Assembly (NCBI RefSeq): GCF_037976825.1 | Contig: NZ_CP150269.1 | Coordinates: 145,001 to 209,000 of the forward strand | DNA from: Paenibacillus sp. FSL K6-1330 | GTDB lineage: Bacteria; Bacillota; Bacilli; Paenibacillales; Paenibacillaceae | DNA: 64,000 nucleotides | Direction: 5' to 3' | In this document: in pieces, positions 37,972 through 47,433 of the stretch | Layout: each line of letters opens with the position of its first letter | How positions within the stretch are numbered: position 1 is the stretch's first letter | The notes under the pieces: generated by a model | What the model saw: only the letters and a program-made list of their open reading frames with translations | The model's database searches: none | What the model was told of the DNA's origin: nothing | Translations under genes and position numbers: made by a program

Positions 37972-40900
37972 ATGAATCATGGGAAAAGAAACAGCAAGCG
38001 AAGGTTGCTCACCGTTTGTCTTAGCATGATATTGGCGGTTTCCCTGGGAATTCCCGATCTGCACGGGAATCGGGTAAGTGCGGCTGAATCCTTGGAGGCA
38101 GCGGCTTCTGCCCGAGCTGCATCGGGAACGGTCTACTATGTCAGCGCGGACGGGGATGATGCCAATGATGGAAAGTCAGAGAGCCAGTCCTGGAGAACGC
38201 TCGAGAAAGTGAATAACATGAGCTATGCGCCCGGTGATCGAATTTTATTTAAAGCCGGGGATGTGTGGAATGGATCACTCAAGCTTCGGGGAATATCCGG
38301 TACGGCGGATGCACCGATCGTATTCAGCAGTTATGGCAATATTAAGGGGCTTGGCCGACCGGTTATTAACGGGAATGGCACAACCACCACCGAGAGATCT
38401 GCGATTATAGAGAACTACAAGGGCGTTACGGATAAGACGATGTCGGCCACCATCGATGTAGTGGACGGCAGCTATCTGGAGTTCTCCAATTTTGAGCTGA
38501 CCAACTACCATCCGGATATCATCTCGCAACGAGCGGGCATCAATATCCGCACAGCCTCTACCACGGTATCGGAATGGGAAGCGAATCCTCACATGGGGAT
38601 TGTCGTCAAGAATAATTATATTCATGACGTGAACGGCAATCCAAAGGGCTGGAAAATCGGAAGTGGCGGAATCCTGATTCTCGGTAATATTACGGACGTT
38701 CTCGTTGAGGGCAACATCGTGAAGCGGGTGGATATTGAAGGGATACGTAACGCCGGACTTTATAAAGAAGGCGATATTAAAGCCAATTTCCCAAGAGTCT
38801 TCAAAGATATTATTTTCAGAAACAATTATGTAGAAGAAGTCCAGGGCGATGGCTTTGTGATGAGCAACGTCGGCGAGAATGGCCGAATGGAATATAACAC
38901 CGTAGTCAAACACTCAGCCAAAGACGTGGGGAATGTCAACTACGCGGGACTTTGGGTCATCGCTGTCAAGGATATGGTCATGCAGTATAACGAAGTGTAC
39001 GGCGGGGTGTACGGGTATAACGACGGCCAGGCCTTTGACGTGGACATGTTCTCGGAAGGAGCGCTATACCAGTACAACTACAGTCACAGCAATCGCGGGG
39101 GCTTTATGCTCTTTATGGACGGTTCAACGAATTCCGTGGCCCGGTACAATATCAGCGTGAATGACGGAGACGGCAGATATCTGCTGCATTATTTGCCGAA
39201 ACAGGCACAGTATGCACCTCTAATTCATAACAATACATTTTTTACAGACGAGAATATCTCCACCAAAATCTTTAACACTTCGGGCAAGTATGCACGGCTC
39301 TATAACAACATCTTCTATTCCAAGGCAGATACGCCTATGGGTGCCATCTCCTTCTCCGGCGGGGAGATCAAGAACAATATTTTCTATCCGGGAACGGGGA
39401 TTAAGGGTACTGCATTCCCGGGTGCAGTCGTAGAGGACAATATCTTTGAAAGCCCGAAGCTCGCCAGACCGGGTGAAGAACCGAAAGATATCATTCAGGC
39501 AGATGCGAGCCTCTTCGATGCGGAGAAGCTAAATGGTTATAAGCTGTTATCGGATTCGCCTGCCATTAATGCAGGACTGGATGTGAGCGTACACACCCCT
39601 TCGGTATGGGGCAAGGCAGATAAAGACTTTTACGATAATCCCCTGACTGACGGTAAAGCGGATATCGGTGCGCATGAATATTCGGGTGATGCACCAGCTA
39701 ATCGGGTACCTGAAGTACTGCCCATGGCGATGAAACTGAATCAGGACAAGCTGGACTTGTATGCCCAGCAGGCGGGCCAAACGTTAGCAGTTGAATTCAC
39801 ACCCAAGGACGCATGGTTCAAGGGGATAAAGTGGTCCAGCAGCAATCCGCGAGTCGCGGCAGTAGATGCGAAGGGTTTCATCACTCCACTGAGCCCGGGG
39901 AAAGCGAGCATCAGGGCCGAAAGCACGTTCAATACTGCCATTTATGCGGAGACGCAGGTTACGGTTCATCCGCCATCCATGCTGAAGTCGTATCAAGTCG
40001 GGGCAGATCAAGCGGAGATATCGGAGTCTCATCCTTCCGTACAGCTTCGAGTCGACGGCGTGACAGAGGAAGGCATTACTCTGAAACATGCGCCTTATTA
40101 CAAAGTTCAATTCAGGACGGACCAGGATCGGGTCACCTTGGATCAGGAAACCGGAATTCTAACGGCAAATGGTGATGTCTCCGGTATGGATGCGATAGAA
40201 GTCACGGCTGATGTCGAAGAATACAGCGACATTCAGTATTCACAGAGTTTTGAAGCGGGCTGGGGAGACTTCGTGTCGGAGACCGGAACGCCAATTGAGA
40301 CAGGGGTCATCTCTGATCAAGTAGCGTATCAAGGAGAACGAAGCGCCTTATTTGTAAAAGGGAATGGCAGCAATGCGATACAGAAGCTGTTCGGATCACC
40401 GCAGCAAGGCATTGTTACCATGATGTTGTATGACGATGGCTCCAAATCGGGGAATACCCGAGTTGTTGCCCATGTCGGAAACGCAAGAAGCCAGCTGCTT
40501 GCCGGTATGGGCGTGCTGTATGATGGGAACCCGAACTATGGTTCCCAGGACTATTATTCCGTGAGGGCAAGCGGTGTTTCAACGGCTTGGGAAAAAACGA
40601 GCATTAAGCGTAGTAAAGGCTGGCATGAACTGAAATGGGACTATACCTCGGGAACCGAATTAAACATGTACATCGATGGTCATCTGGTGAAAACGACAAA
40701 CGTGATCACCCATTTCGACCGGATTGTGCTTGGCTTCCTGTGGGACAGCGCGAACGGCCGTACCTTTGCCTTTGACAATATCAAGTATGCTTCGACGGAT
40801 GACAAGGTGACGAAACCGGCTGAGAAACTCACGCTGTCTGTACATCAGAAAGTGGATAGAGCTGCCTTGAACCAGGCGATTACCGTCGCCCAAAGCGTAT

Positions 40901-42306
40901 ATGATCCGGCCGTGGAAGGAACTGAGCCCGGACAATATCCAGCAGGTTCGAAACTCCAGTTATTCGATGCCATCGAAGCTGCTGAGGCAGTGCTTAACCA
41001 AGCAAATGCGCTGCAGGATGAAATCGACGCTGCCGTCACTGTACTTCAAGCGGCTGTGGCAGCATTCCAGTCCTTAGTGATCGTGGACCCGGGAGCTCCA
41101 GTGGATAAAAGTCGTTTAAACGAAGCGATTACCGTGGCCAAATCGGTGTACGCCGAGGCTGTGGAGGGAGTAGAGCCTGGACAATATCCGCCGGAGGCCA
41201 TGCTGCTGTTCCATCATGCGATTCAGGCGGCAGAAGACGTGATGATGAATGAGGATGTGACGCAAGCGGACGTCCAGGCGGCCATCAGCGCCATAGACGG
41301 GGCCCTTGCAGAGTTTAAAGGGAGCATGATTCCAGGAAGTAAAGTCCCTTCTTGGTTAGGAGGCATACTCACAGCGGAAAATGTCTCTGCCACCAGTATT
41401 CATCTTCATTGGTCAGGTGAGGTTCAGGCAGATCAAGTTGAAGGCTATACAATTTCTCGGAATGGGGTCGAATTAGCCAATGTAACCGGGTCAGTATACC
41501 GTTATCATGTCACAGGGCTAAGTCCTGACAGCATATACAGCTTCAAGGTTGAAGCAGGCAGTAAGGATAAGTGGAGCCATGACGGGCCAAGTATTACCGT
41601 CAGAACAGCCGCACTCGTAACGGAGCCTGGCGGCGGTTCATCGGATGGAGGGACATCGTCAATCACCCCATCCCCAACCGTTCCGAAGACCGGGAACCCG
41701 GAGGAGGAGTCCAAGGAAGCTGAAGAAGATAATAAGGGAGAGGTTGAGAAACCGAGCCCTCCGAAGCTGGAGGTGCATCTTCAGGATATTGATAAACACT
41801 GGGCTTCAAAGGCGATTGAGAAGGCCGTTGAGCTTGGTTGGGTACAGGGATATAAAGATCATACCTTCCGTCCCAACGCCAAGATTACACGTGCCGAGTT
41901 TGCAGTGTTGTTAGGAAGGGCGCTGGGATTGGGCCAGGGCCAGCAGGGGACAATAAGCTTCGAAGATGCGGACGGGATTCCTGCTTGGGCGAAAGCATTT
42001 GTTACAGGGGTTGTTAAAGCCGGAATCATGAATGGTTATGAGGATCAGACCTTCAGGCCGGCCCAAGAGCTGACCCGGCTGGAGATGACTGTCATGATCG
42101 CCAGAGCAAAGAAGCTTCCATTAGACCCTCAAGCGAAAATTTCCTTTGCCGATGCAGATCAAATCCCTGCGTGGGCTCAGCCTTACGTAGCAGCAGCTGT
42201 TGAAGCGAAACTGATCCAAGGCAGAGGCCAGGGGGTGTTCGCTCCACAGGCTCATGCTACCCGCGCTGAATCTGTCAGTTTGATTGTTGCAATCCTCGGT
42301 GAGTAA
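37972..42306 (+). CDS. S-layer-anchored parallel beta-helix protein, probable polysaccharide lyase or hydrolase
   Basis: 1444 residues. Signal peptide ends near VSA-AE (residue 40). Then a right-handed beta-helix (about 50-570, opening GTVYYVSADGDDANDGKS), a Big_2 Ig-like domain (about 585-670), a jelly-roll/concanavalin-like module (about 755-940), two FIVAR repeats (from about 961 and 1044, DRAALNQAITVAQSVY and DKSRLNEAITVAKSVY), an Fn3 domain (about 1129-1215), a Ser/Glu/Lys linker and three SLH domains (about 1268-1444; SKAIEKAVELGWVQGYKDHT). SLH domains bind pyruvylated wall polymer. The GH88 partner suggests lyase activity; catalytic residues not assigned. ATG 37972 has AGGAGG 9 nt upstream. 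Confidence 0.9.
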   Translation: MNHGKRNSKRRLLTVCLSMILAVSLGIPDLHGNRVSAAESLEAAASARAASGTVYYVSADGDDANDGKSESQSWRTLEKVNNMSYAPGDRILFKAGDVWNGSLKLRGISGTADAPIVFSSYGNIKGLGRPVINGNGTTTTERSAIIENYKGVTDKTMSATIDVVDGSYLEFSNFELTNYHPDIISQRAGINIRTASTTVSEWEANPHMGIVVKNNYIHDVNGNPKGWKIGSGGILILGNITDVLVEGNIVKRVDIEGIRNAGLYKEGDIKANFPRVFKDIIFRNNYVEEVQGDGFVMSNVGENGRMEYNTVVKHSAKDVGNVNYAGLWVIAVKDMVMQYNEVYGGVYGYNDGQAFDVDMFSEGALYQYNYSHSNRGGFMLFMDGSTNSVARYNISVNDGDGRYLLHYLPKQAQYAPLIHNNTFFTDENISTKIFNTSGKYARLYNNIFYSKADTPMGAISFSGGEIKNNIFYPGTGIKGTAFPGAVVEDNIFESPKLARPGEEPKDIIQADASLFDAEKLNGYKLLSDSPAINAGLDVSVHTPSVWGKADKDFYDNPLTDGKADIGAHEYSGDAPANRVPEVLPMAMKLNQDKLDLYAQQAGQTLAVEFTPKDAWFKGIKWSSSNPRVAAVDAKGFITPLSPGKASIRAESTFNTAIYAETQVTVHPPSMLKSYQVGADQAEISESHPSVQLRVDGVTEEGITLKHAPYYKVQFRTDQDRVTLDQETGILTANGDVSGMDAIEVTADVEEYSDIQYSQSFEAGWGDFVSETGTPIETGVISDQVAYQGERSALFVKGNGSNAIQKLFGSPQQGIVTMMLYDDGSKSGNTRVVAHVGNARSQLLAGMGVLYDGNPNYGSQDYYSVRASGVSTAWEKTSIKRSKGWHELKWDYTSGTELNMYIDGHLVKTTNVITHFDRIVLGFLWDSANGRTFAFDNIKYASTDDKVTKPAEKLTLSVHQKVDRAALNQAITVAQSVYDPAVEGTEPGQYPAGSKLQLFDAIEAAEAVLNQANALQDEIDAAVTVLQAAVAAFQSLVIVDPGAPVDKSRLNEAITVAKSVYAEAVEGVEPGQYPPEAMLLFHHAIQAAEDVMMNEDVTQADVQAAISAIDGALAEFKGSMIPGSKVPSWLGGILTAENVSATSIHLHWSGEVQADQVEGYTISRNGVELANVTGSVYRYHVTGLSPDSIYSFKVEAGSKDKWSHDGPSITVRTAALVTEPGGGSSDGGTSSITPSPTVPKTGNPEEESKEAEEDNKGEVEKPSPPKLEVHLQDIDKHWASKAIEKAVELGWVQGYKDHTFRPNAKITRAEFAVLLGRALGLGQGQQGTISFEDADGIPAWAKAFVTGVVKAGIMNGYEDQTFRPAQELTRLEMTVMIARAKKLPLDPQAKISFADADQIPAWAQPYVAAAVEAKLIQGRGQGVFAPQAHATRAESVSLIVAILGE

Positions 42307-42327
42307 GCCATAGCCGAGCGAACATGC

Positions 42328-42379
42328 AAAGAGCAAGAGAGTACGGTTCCTGTTAGGACCGTGCACTCCTGCTCTTTTT
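42328..42379. terminator. Bidirectional terminator between convergent loci
   Basis: AAAGAGCA..GAG..GTACGGT (from 42328) pairs with ACCGTGC..CTC..TGCTCTTT (to about 42377) with single mismatches, A-run on the left and T-run on the right. It serves the beta-helix gene on plus and the HPr-like gene on minus. Confidence 0.9.
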
Positions 42380-42428
42380 CTTCGGACTCATATCGTACGG
42401 CCTAAGCTCGATTTCGGTTGCTCGACTC

Positions 42429-42680
42429 TTAGGGAGCCTCTTTCAGCTGCAGCTGCAGATGGTGCTTGGCGAATACTTCCCGCATGGCAGCTTTCGCCTC
42501 CATTTGGTCCGGACCATAAACGTAGAGAAGGTATGTTTGGTTGCGGTACAGTGTCATGCTTAGACCCAGTATGCTTTTTGCGTCGATATATTGATCCGGC
42601 CCAAGGACGAGTACGATGCTTGATGAGAAATCATTCGCCCTCATATTAATGTCCACGATGGCTCGTATGCTGCTCCCCAT
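42429..42680 (-). CDS. HPr/Crh-like protein lacking the active-site histidine
   Basis: 83 residues. By hand alignment it matches the HPr fold: AKSILGLSMTL (35-44) fits the Ser46 region of HPr and Crh (AKSIMGLMSL in Crh), and ANDFSSSIVLV fits ANRFTSDVFLE. Ser36 would be the HprK target. The position of His15 is Ser4 and Arg6 fits Arg17, so it cannot carry PTS phosphate; the first beta-strand is missing too. The start is firm: GGGGAGGG is 7 nt upstream of ATG 42680 and an in-frame stop lies seven codons above. Last gene after malic enzyme in the tricarboxylate operon. A Crh-like corepressor role is inference. Confidence 0.72.
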   Translation of the reverse strand: MGSSIRAIVDINMRANDFSSSIVLVLGPDQYIDAKSILGLSMTLYRNQTYLLYVYGPDQMEAKAAMREVFAKHHLQLQLKEAP

Positions 42681-42721
42681 TCCTGAACCCTCCCCGTTTC
42701 ATGGAATCGTAATCGTCATCT

Positions 42722-44143
42722 TTAGCGGTATTCCCTTGGAATACGGCGCGCGACCCCGGTTCGGATGGCTGCCTGGATGACAAGGTCCCGGATGCCGTTG
42801 ACGACTTGCTGGTTGAATACGCTCGGGATGATGTAATGCCGGCTCCGTTCCTTGTCCGTGACCGTCGAAGCGATCGCTTCGGCTGCGGCGAGTTTCATCT
42901 CCTCATTGATGGCGGAGGCTCTGCAGTCCAGGGCGCCGCGGAAAATACCGGGAAAACATAACACGTTGTTAATCTGGTTCGGATAATCCGATCTTCCCGT
43001 TGCAATGACGCCCGCGATATCCTCGGCCTCCTCCGGCAGAATCTCCGGGATCGGATTGGCCATCGCGAAGACGATAGGATGCTCTGCCATCGCCTGAACA
43101 TCCTCTCTCTTCAGGATTCCGCCGGCAGACAAACCAATAAACACGTCGGCGCCATGGATGACGTCTTGAAGTGATCCGGAACGCCGTTCGGGGTTGGTGT
43201 TGCTGGCGTACCATTGCCACATGGGATGGTCATACGTCTGATCGGCGGTCAGCGAGCCGAGGCGATCGACGCCGATGATGTTCTTCACGCCAGCCGACAT
43301 CAGGATCTTGCTGCAGGCAACGCCCGCGGCGCCAATGCCGCAGACGACAACCTTCAGATTCTCCACGGATTTACCGACGACCTTCAGCGCATTGATCAAG
43401 GCTGCATACAAGACGACAGCCGTTCCGTGCTGGTCGTCATGGAACACCGGGATGTCCAATTCCTCGCGCAGGCGCTGCTCAATCTCAAAGCATCGCGGCG
43501 AGGAGATATCCTCCAGATTGATACCGCCAAACGCGGGAGCGATCGCTTTGATCGCCGTAATGATGCCCTCGGTATCCTGCGTATCCAGGCAGATCGGGAA
43601 GGAGTCTACGTCCGCCAGCTGCTTGAAGAGCATCGACTTGCCTTCCATCACCGGCATGGCCGCATAAGGGCCGATATTGCCAAGTCCCAGGACGGCGCTG
43701 CCATCGGAGATAACGGCCACGGTGTTACGTTTGACGGTGAGCGTAAAGGCTTTACGCGGTTCTTCGTGGATCGCCATGCATACGCGAGCAACATCCGGCG
43801 TATACACGCGGGAGAGGTCGTCGCGGTTCTGGATCGGCGCTTTCAGCTTGGTTTCAATCTTTCCTCCAAGATGTAGCAGGAAGGTGCGATCAGATAGATG
43901 CAGCAGCTGAACGCCGGACATGCTGCGAATGCGCTCGGCAATAATGTCGATGTCGATAGTGTCGATCACGGTGATGGTGACGTCGCGAATCGTGGTATGC
44001 TTGCTCGTCTGAATGACGTCAATGGCCACGATGTCGCCGCCAGCCTCAAAGATGGCGGCCGTTACTTGACCGAAGCTGGCTTCTTCCGTATTCATTTCAA
44101 TTCTAGCGATGACACTTTTCCCGCCTAGTTTGCTGGTATTCAT
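42722..44143 (-). CDS. NAD(P)-dependent malic enzyme with N-terminal ACT domain
   Basis: 473 residues. Residues 8-85 form an ACT-type ligand-binding domain (SVIARIEMNTEEASFGQVTA), then the malic enzyme: VYTPDVARVC, KRNTVAVISDGSAVLGLGNIG (split over the catalytic Lys region), FHDDQHGTA, and the nucleotide motif VVCGIGAAGVACSK. It decarboxylates malate to pyruvate, the usual route for growth on C4/C6 acids. AAGGAGG is upstream of ATG 44143; it is 36 nt after tctA. Confidence 0.95.
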   Translation of the reverse strand: MNTSKLGGKSVIARIEMNTEEASFGQVTAAIFEAGGDIVAIDVIQTSKHTTIRDVTITVIDTIDIDIIAERIRSMSGVQLLHLSDRTFLLHLGGKIETKLKAPIQNRDDLSRVYTPDVARVCMAIHEEPRKAFTLTVKRNTVAVISDGSAVLGLGNIGPYAAMPVMEGKSMLFKQLADVDSFPICLDTQDTEGIITAIKAIAPAFGGINLEDISSPRCFEIEQRLREELDIPVFHDDQHGTAVVLYAALINALKVVGKSVENLKVVVCGIGAAGVACSKILMSAGVKNIIGVDRLGSLTADQTYDHPMWQWYASNTNPERRSGSLQDVIHGADVFIGLSAGGILKREDVQAMAEHPIVFAMANPIPEILPEEAEDIAGVIATGRSDYPNQINNVLCFPGIFRGALDCRASAINEEMKLAAAEAIASTVTDKERSRHYIIPSVFNQQVVNGIRDLVIQAAIRTGVARRIPREYR

Positions 44144-44179
44144 GACTGCCTCCTTGAGCTATCGATATACGTATGATGG

Positions 44180-45706
44180 TTAGCCTTCTTCGTTCACGAC
44201 AACTTCCTTGCCTCTTCGCTTGAGCAGAATCGGAACGACAATCCAGAGCAGGGCGATGATGAGAAATGCCAGTGACATCGGCTTCTGCAGGAAGATCATA
44301 AAGTCGCCGTTGGACGTGGTCAGCGCCCGGCGCATATTGTTCTCGATCATGGGACCCAGCACGAGTCCGAGCACCAGTGGCGCGAGCGGAAAGTCATTGC
44401 GGGCCAGCAGGAAGCCGGCAATGCCGCAGATGAGCAGCAGGACCAGGTCGAAGATCTGCGCTTGCACGGCGTAAACGCCGAAGATGGAGATGGCAATGAT
44501 GATTGGAATGAGATATTTGGCCGGGATCTGGATGACCTTGGCAAATACTTTGACCAGCGGCATGTTCAGTATGAGCAGAAGCAGGTTGCCGATGAGCATA
44601 CTCGCAATCAGTCCCCACGCAACTTGAGGATGCTCCTCGAACAGCAGCGGGCCTGGCTGGATGTTGTACATGATGAGCGCCCCCATCAGGATGGCCGTTG
44701 TCCCGGAACCGGGAATACCCAGCGTCAGCAACGGGATCATGGCGCCTCCGGAAGCCGCGTTGTTAGCCGACTCGGGAGCAGCAACGCCAGCGATGTTGCC
44801 TTTGCCGAAGGATTCTGGATGCTTGCTGACCTTTTTCTCAACGATATAACTGAAGAAGGAAGCAAGCGTTGCGCCGGCGCCCGGCAAAATACCGATAAAG
44901 AAGCCGAGGATCGAGCCTCGGGCAATCGGTCCCGCGCTATCCTTCAGGTCTTTACGTGTCGGCAGGATGCGACCGATCTTGGAAGTTGGACCTGCTGCGT
45001 AGTCTCTCTCCAAGATGGATTTAAACACTTCGCCAAGGGCAAACAAACCGACGGCGATCGTTAGAAATTCCAGTCCGGAGTACAGGATAGGGATATCAAA
45101 GGTGAACCGGGCAACGCCGGATACGGTATCCATGCCGATGGTAGCGAGCAGCAGACCGAATACGGTCATGATGAGTGCCTTGGTGATCGATTTGCCTGCA
45201 AGCCCGCTTACTGCACAGAGTCCCAGCAGCATGAGCGAGAAATAATCGGCCGGGCCGAATTTAATCGCTACATTGGATAAAGGCTCCGCCAGCGCGATCA
45301 ATGCCACAAGCGCGAAGAGCCCGGCTGCGAAAGAGCCGATCGCAGCGATGGACAAGGCCGGGCCTGCTCTGCCTTGCTTCGCCATCTGGTAGCCGTCCAG
45401 CGTCGTCACGACAGACGAGGACTCTCCGGGCGTATTGAGCAGGATCGAAGTTGTAGATCCGCCATACATGGCTCCATAATAGACGCCTGCAAGCAGAATG
45501 ATTGAACTGGTTGCTGCCGCTTCCGCCGGCAAGCCGCTAGTCATGGAGGCGGTGACGGGAATCAGAAGCGCGACGCCGCTCATCGGACCGATGCCGGGCA
45601 GTACGCCGACCGAAGTGCCGATCAGCACGCCTATAAAGGCGAAGAGCAGATTATGCCACTGCAAGGCGGTCATAAAGCCATCCGCCAAATAATCCAGAAC
45701 GTTCAT
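44180..45706 (-). CDS. tctA: Tripartite tricarboxylate transporter large membrane subunit
   Basis: 508 residues with about 11-12 membrane segments. Family hallmarks are GTSVGVLPGIGPMSGVALLIP near the N-terminus, YGGSTTSILLNTPGESSSVVT, and the repeated second-half GFFIGILPGAGATLASFFSY. Symporter channel component working with TctB and the binding protein TctC. GGAGGAA is 7 nt upstream of ATG 45706. Confidence 0.96.
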   Translation of the reverse strand: MNVLDYLADGFMTALQWHNLLFAFIGVLIGTSVGVLPGIGPMSGVALLIPVTASMTSGLPAEAAATSSIILLAGVYYGAMYGGSTTSILLNTPGESSSVVTTLDGYQMAKQGRAGPALSIAAIGSFAAGLFALVALIALAEPLSNVAIKFGPADYFSLMLLGLCAVSGLAGKSITKALIMTVFGLLLATIGMDTVSGVARFTFDIPILYSGLEFLTIAVGLFALGEVFKSILERDYAAGPTSKIGRILPTRKDLKDSAGPIARGSILGFFIGILPGAGATLASFFSYIVEKKVSKHPESFGKGNIAGVAAPESANNAASGGAMIPLLTLGIPGSGTTAILMGALIMYNIQPGPLLFEEHPQVAWGLIASMLIGNLLLLILNMPLVKVFAKVIQIPAKYLIPIIIAISIFGVYAVQAQIFDLVLLLICGIAGFLLARNDFPLAPLVLGLVLGPMIENNMRRALTTSNGDFMIFLQKPMSLAFLIIALLWIVVPILLKRRGKEVVVNEEG

Positions 45707-45724
45707 AGTAGATTCCTCCCATGC

Positions 45725-46180
45725 TCATGATAGCCAAGACGGGAAGCCCGGCATGGAGCCTTCCAGCAAGACAACAAAGATGACGTACACGCCGCCGGAG
45801 AACAGTGCGGAGATTAGAATGGATTTCAGCCACTTGCCTCGTTCCAGCGTCTGAAACGCAAACAGGAGGAACAGGAAGGTGCCGATGATATATCCGATGA
45901 ATTCCAGGAAATAGGCATAGAGAAAGGCTGCCGCAAAAATCATGAAGAAGCGTTTATAGTCCAGCCTCTCCACATGGTTCTCCGTCGGCTTGGCTTTCAG
46001 GGCTTCATAAAACAAACGAATGCTCAGTAGCACAAGCGCTAACCCAAGACCGAACGGGAATATGTTAGGGCCGACGGTGCTCCCGTATGCGGATGCGCTG
46101 ATCTTGGCGCTCTGCCACATAAAGCCGACGCCAAGGAGCAGAAATACGATACTGGCATAGCGGTCAAACGTTCTGTTCAA
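45725..46180 (-). CDS. tctB: Tripartite tricarboxylate transporter small membrane subunit
   Basis: About 151 residues with four hydrophobic segments, the usual TctB pattern. TTG at 46180 is preferred because GAGGAGG ends 8 nt upstream; a GTG at 46189 overlaps that site. It lies between tctC and tctA. Confidence 0.9.
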   Translation of the reverse strand: MNRTFDRYASIVFLLLGVGFMWQSAKISASAYGSTVGPNIFPFGLGLALVLLSIRLFYEALKAKPTENHVERLDYKRFFMIFAAAFLYAYFLEFIGYIIGTFLFLLFAFQTLERGKWLKSILISALFSGGVYVIFVVLLEGSMPGFPSWLS

Positions 46181-46245
46181 AGTTGACACCTCCTCAAGGA
46201 TGAAAAGGGAGAGGGGAGCTGCACTGTTCCCTCAAATTCCAAGGC

Positions 46246-47253
46246 TTACTTCTGCATGCCTAGCGCTGTGAGCAGCTCCTGCACGTCTTGCTCCTGTTCT
46301 TCAAGGAATGCCTTGAAGTCAGCGGCGTTTCGGTATTCGCTTGCCCAGTCGTTGGCAACCAGCTCTTTTTGCCACACTTCGTTCTCGGAGAGCCCCTTCA
46401 GCGTTTTGTCCCAGAAGGCCAGCTGCTCTTCCGACAGTTCCTTCGGACCGAATACACCACGCCAGATGGTGAATTCGGCATCCAGACCCAGCTCCTTCAG
46501 AGTCGGTACATCTGCAAAGTCTCCGCCCAGGCGTTCGCTTGAGGTAACGGCCAGGATTTTGATCTTGCCTGCTTTCAGGTAGCTCCCGAGCGAAGAAATG
46601 TCCGTGCCGATCGCGTCGGCATTGTTGCCGAGGAGGGCCGCGATGGCCTCGCCGCCGCCATCATAGGATAAATACTTCACGGTTCTCGGATCCACACCGG
46701 ATTTGAATGCAGGCAGAACGCTGATCAAGTGGTCCATCGAACCCGGAGCGGAACCACCCGCAAGTGTGACGGAAGTCGGATCGGCTTTGATCGCGTCGAC
46801 CAGCGATTGCAGGTCGGTGAATTTGGAGTTTGCCGGTACGGCAATCGCTCCGAAGTCTTTGGTCATCTGGGCGAGCGGCGTCACGTCCTTGTAGCCGAAC
46901 GGGCTGTTCCCTTCTTTTTTCAAGTTGTTGATGAGGATTGGCGGAGAGCTGACGAACAGCTTGTAGGGATCTTTGTTGTCTTTTGCCACGTATTCTGCGA
47001 GAAACACGGTCCCGCCGCCGCCGGGCTTGTTCTCAACCGTCATGGTTTGTTCGATGAGCTTTGTTTCCGTAAGTACTTTGGTGAGGGAACGTGCGGTTTT
47101 GTCCCATCCACCGCCGGCGCCAGAAGGCGCGGTCACGATAAATGGTTTTTTCGGATATTCGCCGGCGCTGCTTCCGGTGCTGTTGCAGGCTGTCAGGCTC
47201 ATGGCCAGGACAAGTGCAGCGGTTATGATTTTTATGCCGTTTCGTTTAAGCAT
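46246..47253 (-). CDS. tctC: Tricarboxylate-binding lipoprotein (TctC family)
   Basis: 335 residues. Signal peptide with lipobox SLTAC, Cys23, then the Bug/TctC binding protein: PFIVTAPSGAGGGWDKTARSL is the carboxylate-binding N-terminal loop, and GGSAPGSMDHL the second. First gene of tctC-tctB-tctA-malic enzyme-HPr-like. AGGAGG lies 7 nt upstream of ATG 47253 and a cre box lies 43 nt upstream. Citrate is the likely ligand from context. Confidence 0.94.
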   Translation of the reverse strand: MLKRNGIKIITAALVLAMSLTACNSTGSSAGEYPKKPFIVTAPSGAGGGWDKTARSLTKVLTETKLIEQTMTVENKPGGGGTVFLAEYVAKDNKDPYKLFVSSPPILINNLKKEGNSPFGYKDVTPLAQMTKDFGAIAVPANSKFTDLQSLVDAIKADPTSVTLAGGSAPGSMDHLISVLPAFKSGVDPRTVKYLSYDGGGEAIAALLGNNADAIGTDISSLGSYLKAGKIKILAVTSSERLGGDFADVPTLKELGLDAEFTIWRGVFGPKELSEEQLAFWDKTLKGLSENEVWQKELVANDWASEYRNAADFKAFLEEQEQDVQELLTALGMQK

Positions 47254-47295
47254 GGATAAGTTCCTCCTTATCGTTGTGCGAGAGTTCGCAATACT

Positions 47296-47309
47296 TGTAA
47301 GCGCTTACC
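47296..47309 (-). promoter_or_regulatory. cre box upstream of tctC
   Basis: On the plus strand TGTAAGCGCTTACC, 13 of 14 positions of the cre consensus TGWAANCGNTNWCA. It lies 43 nt upstream of the tctC start, downstream of a weak minus-strand promoter candidate (TTCAAG, 15 nt, TAATAT). Implies CcpA repression of the citrate operon by preferred sugars. Confidence 0.75.
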
Positions 47310-47433
47310 TGATTGAAGTTCCTTCATATTATCATCGAGCGTCTGGCTTGAACAGAATTGCGACATAAGTTGAAAAAACATCATTTCGCTAATTTTGTTC
47401 ATAAAATTTACGACCGATTTTTTCCAGAGACTA

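Noticed and set aside
43214..43876. 220-codon plus-strand frame in the malic enzyme gene
   Set aside because: Shadow of the malic enzyme codon pattern; no start signal.
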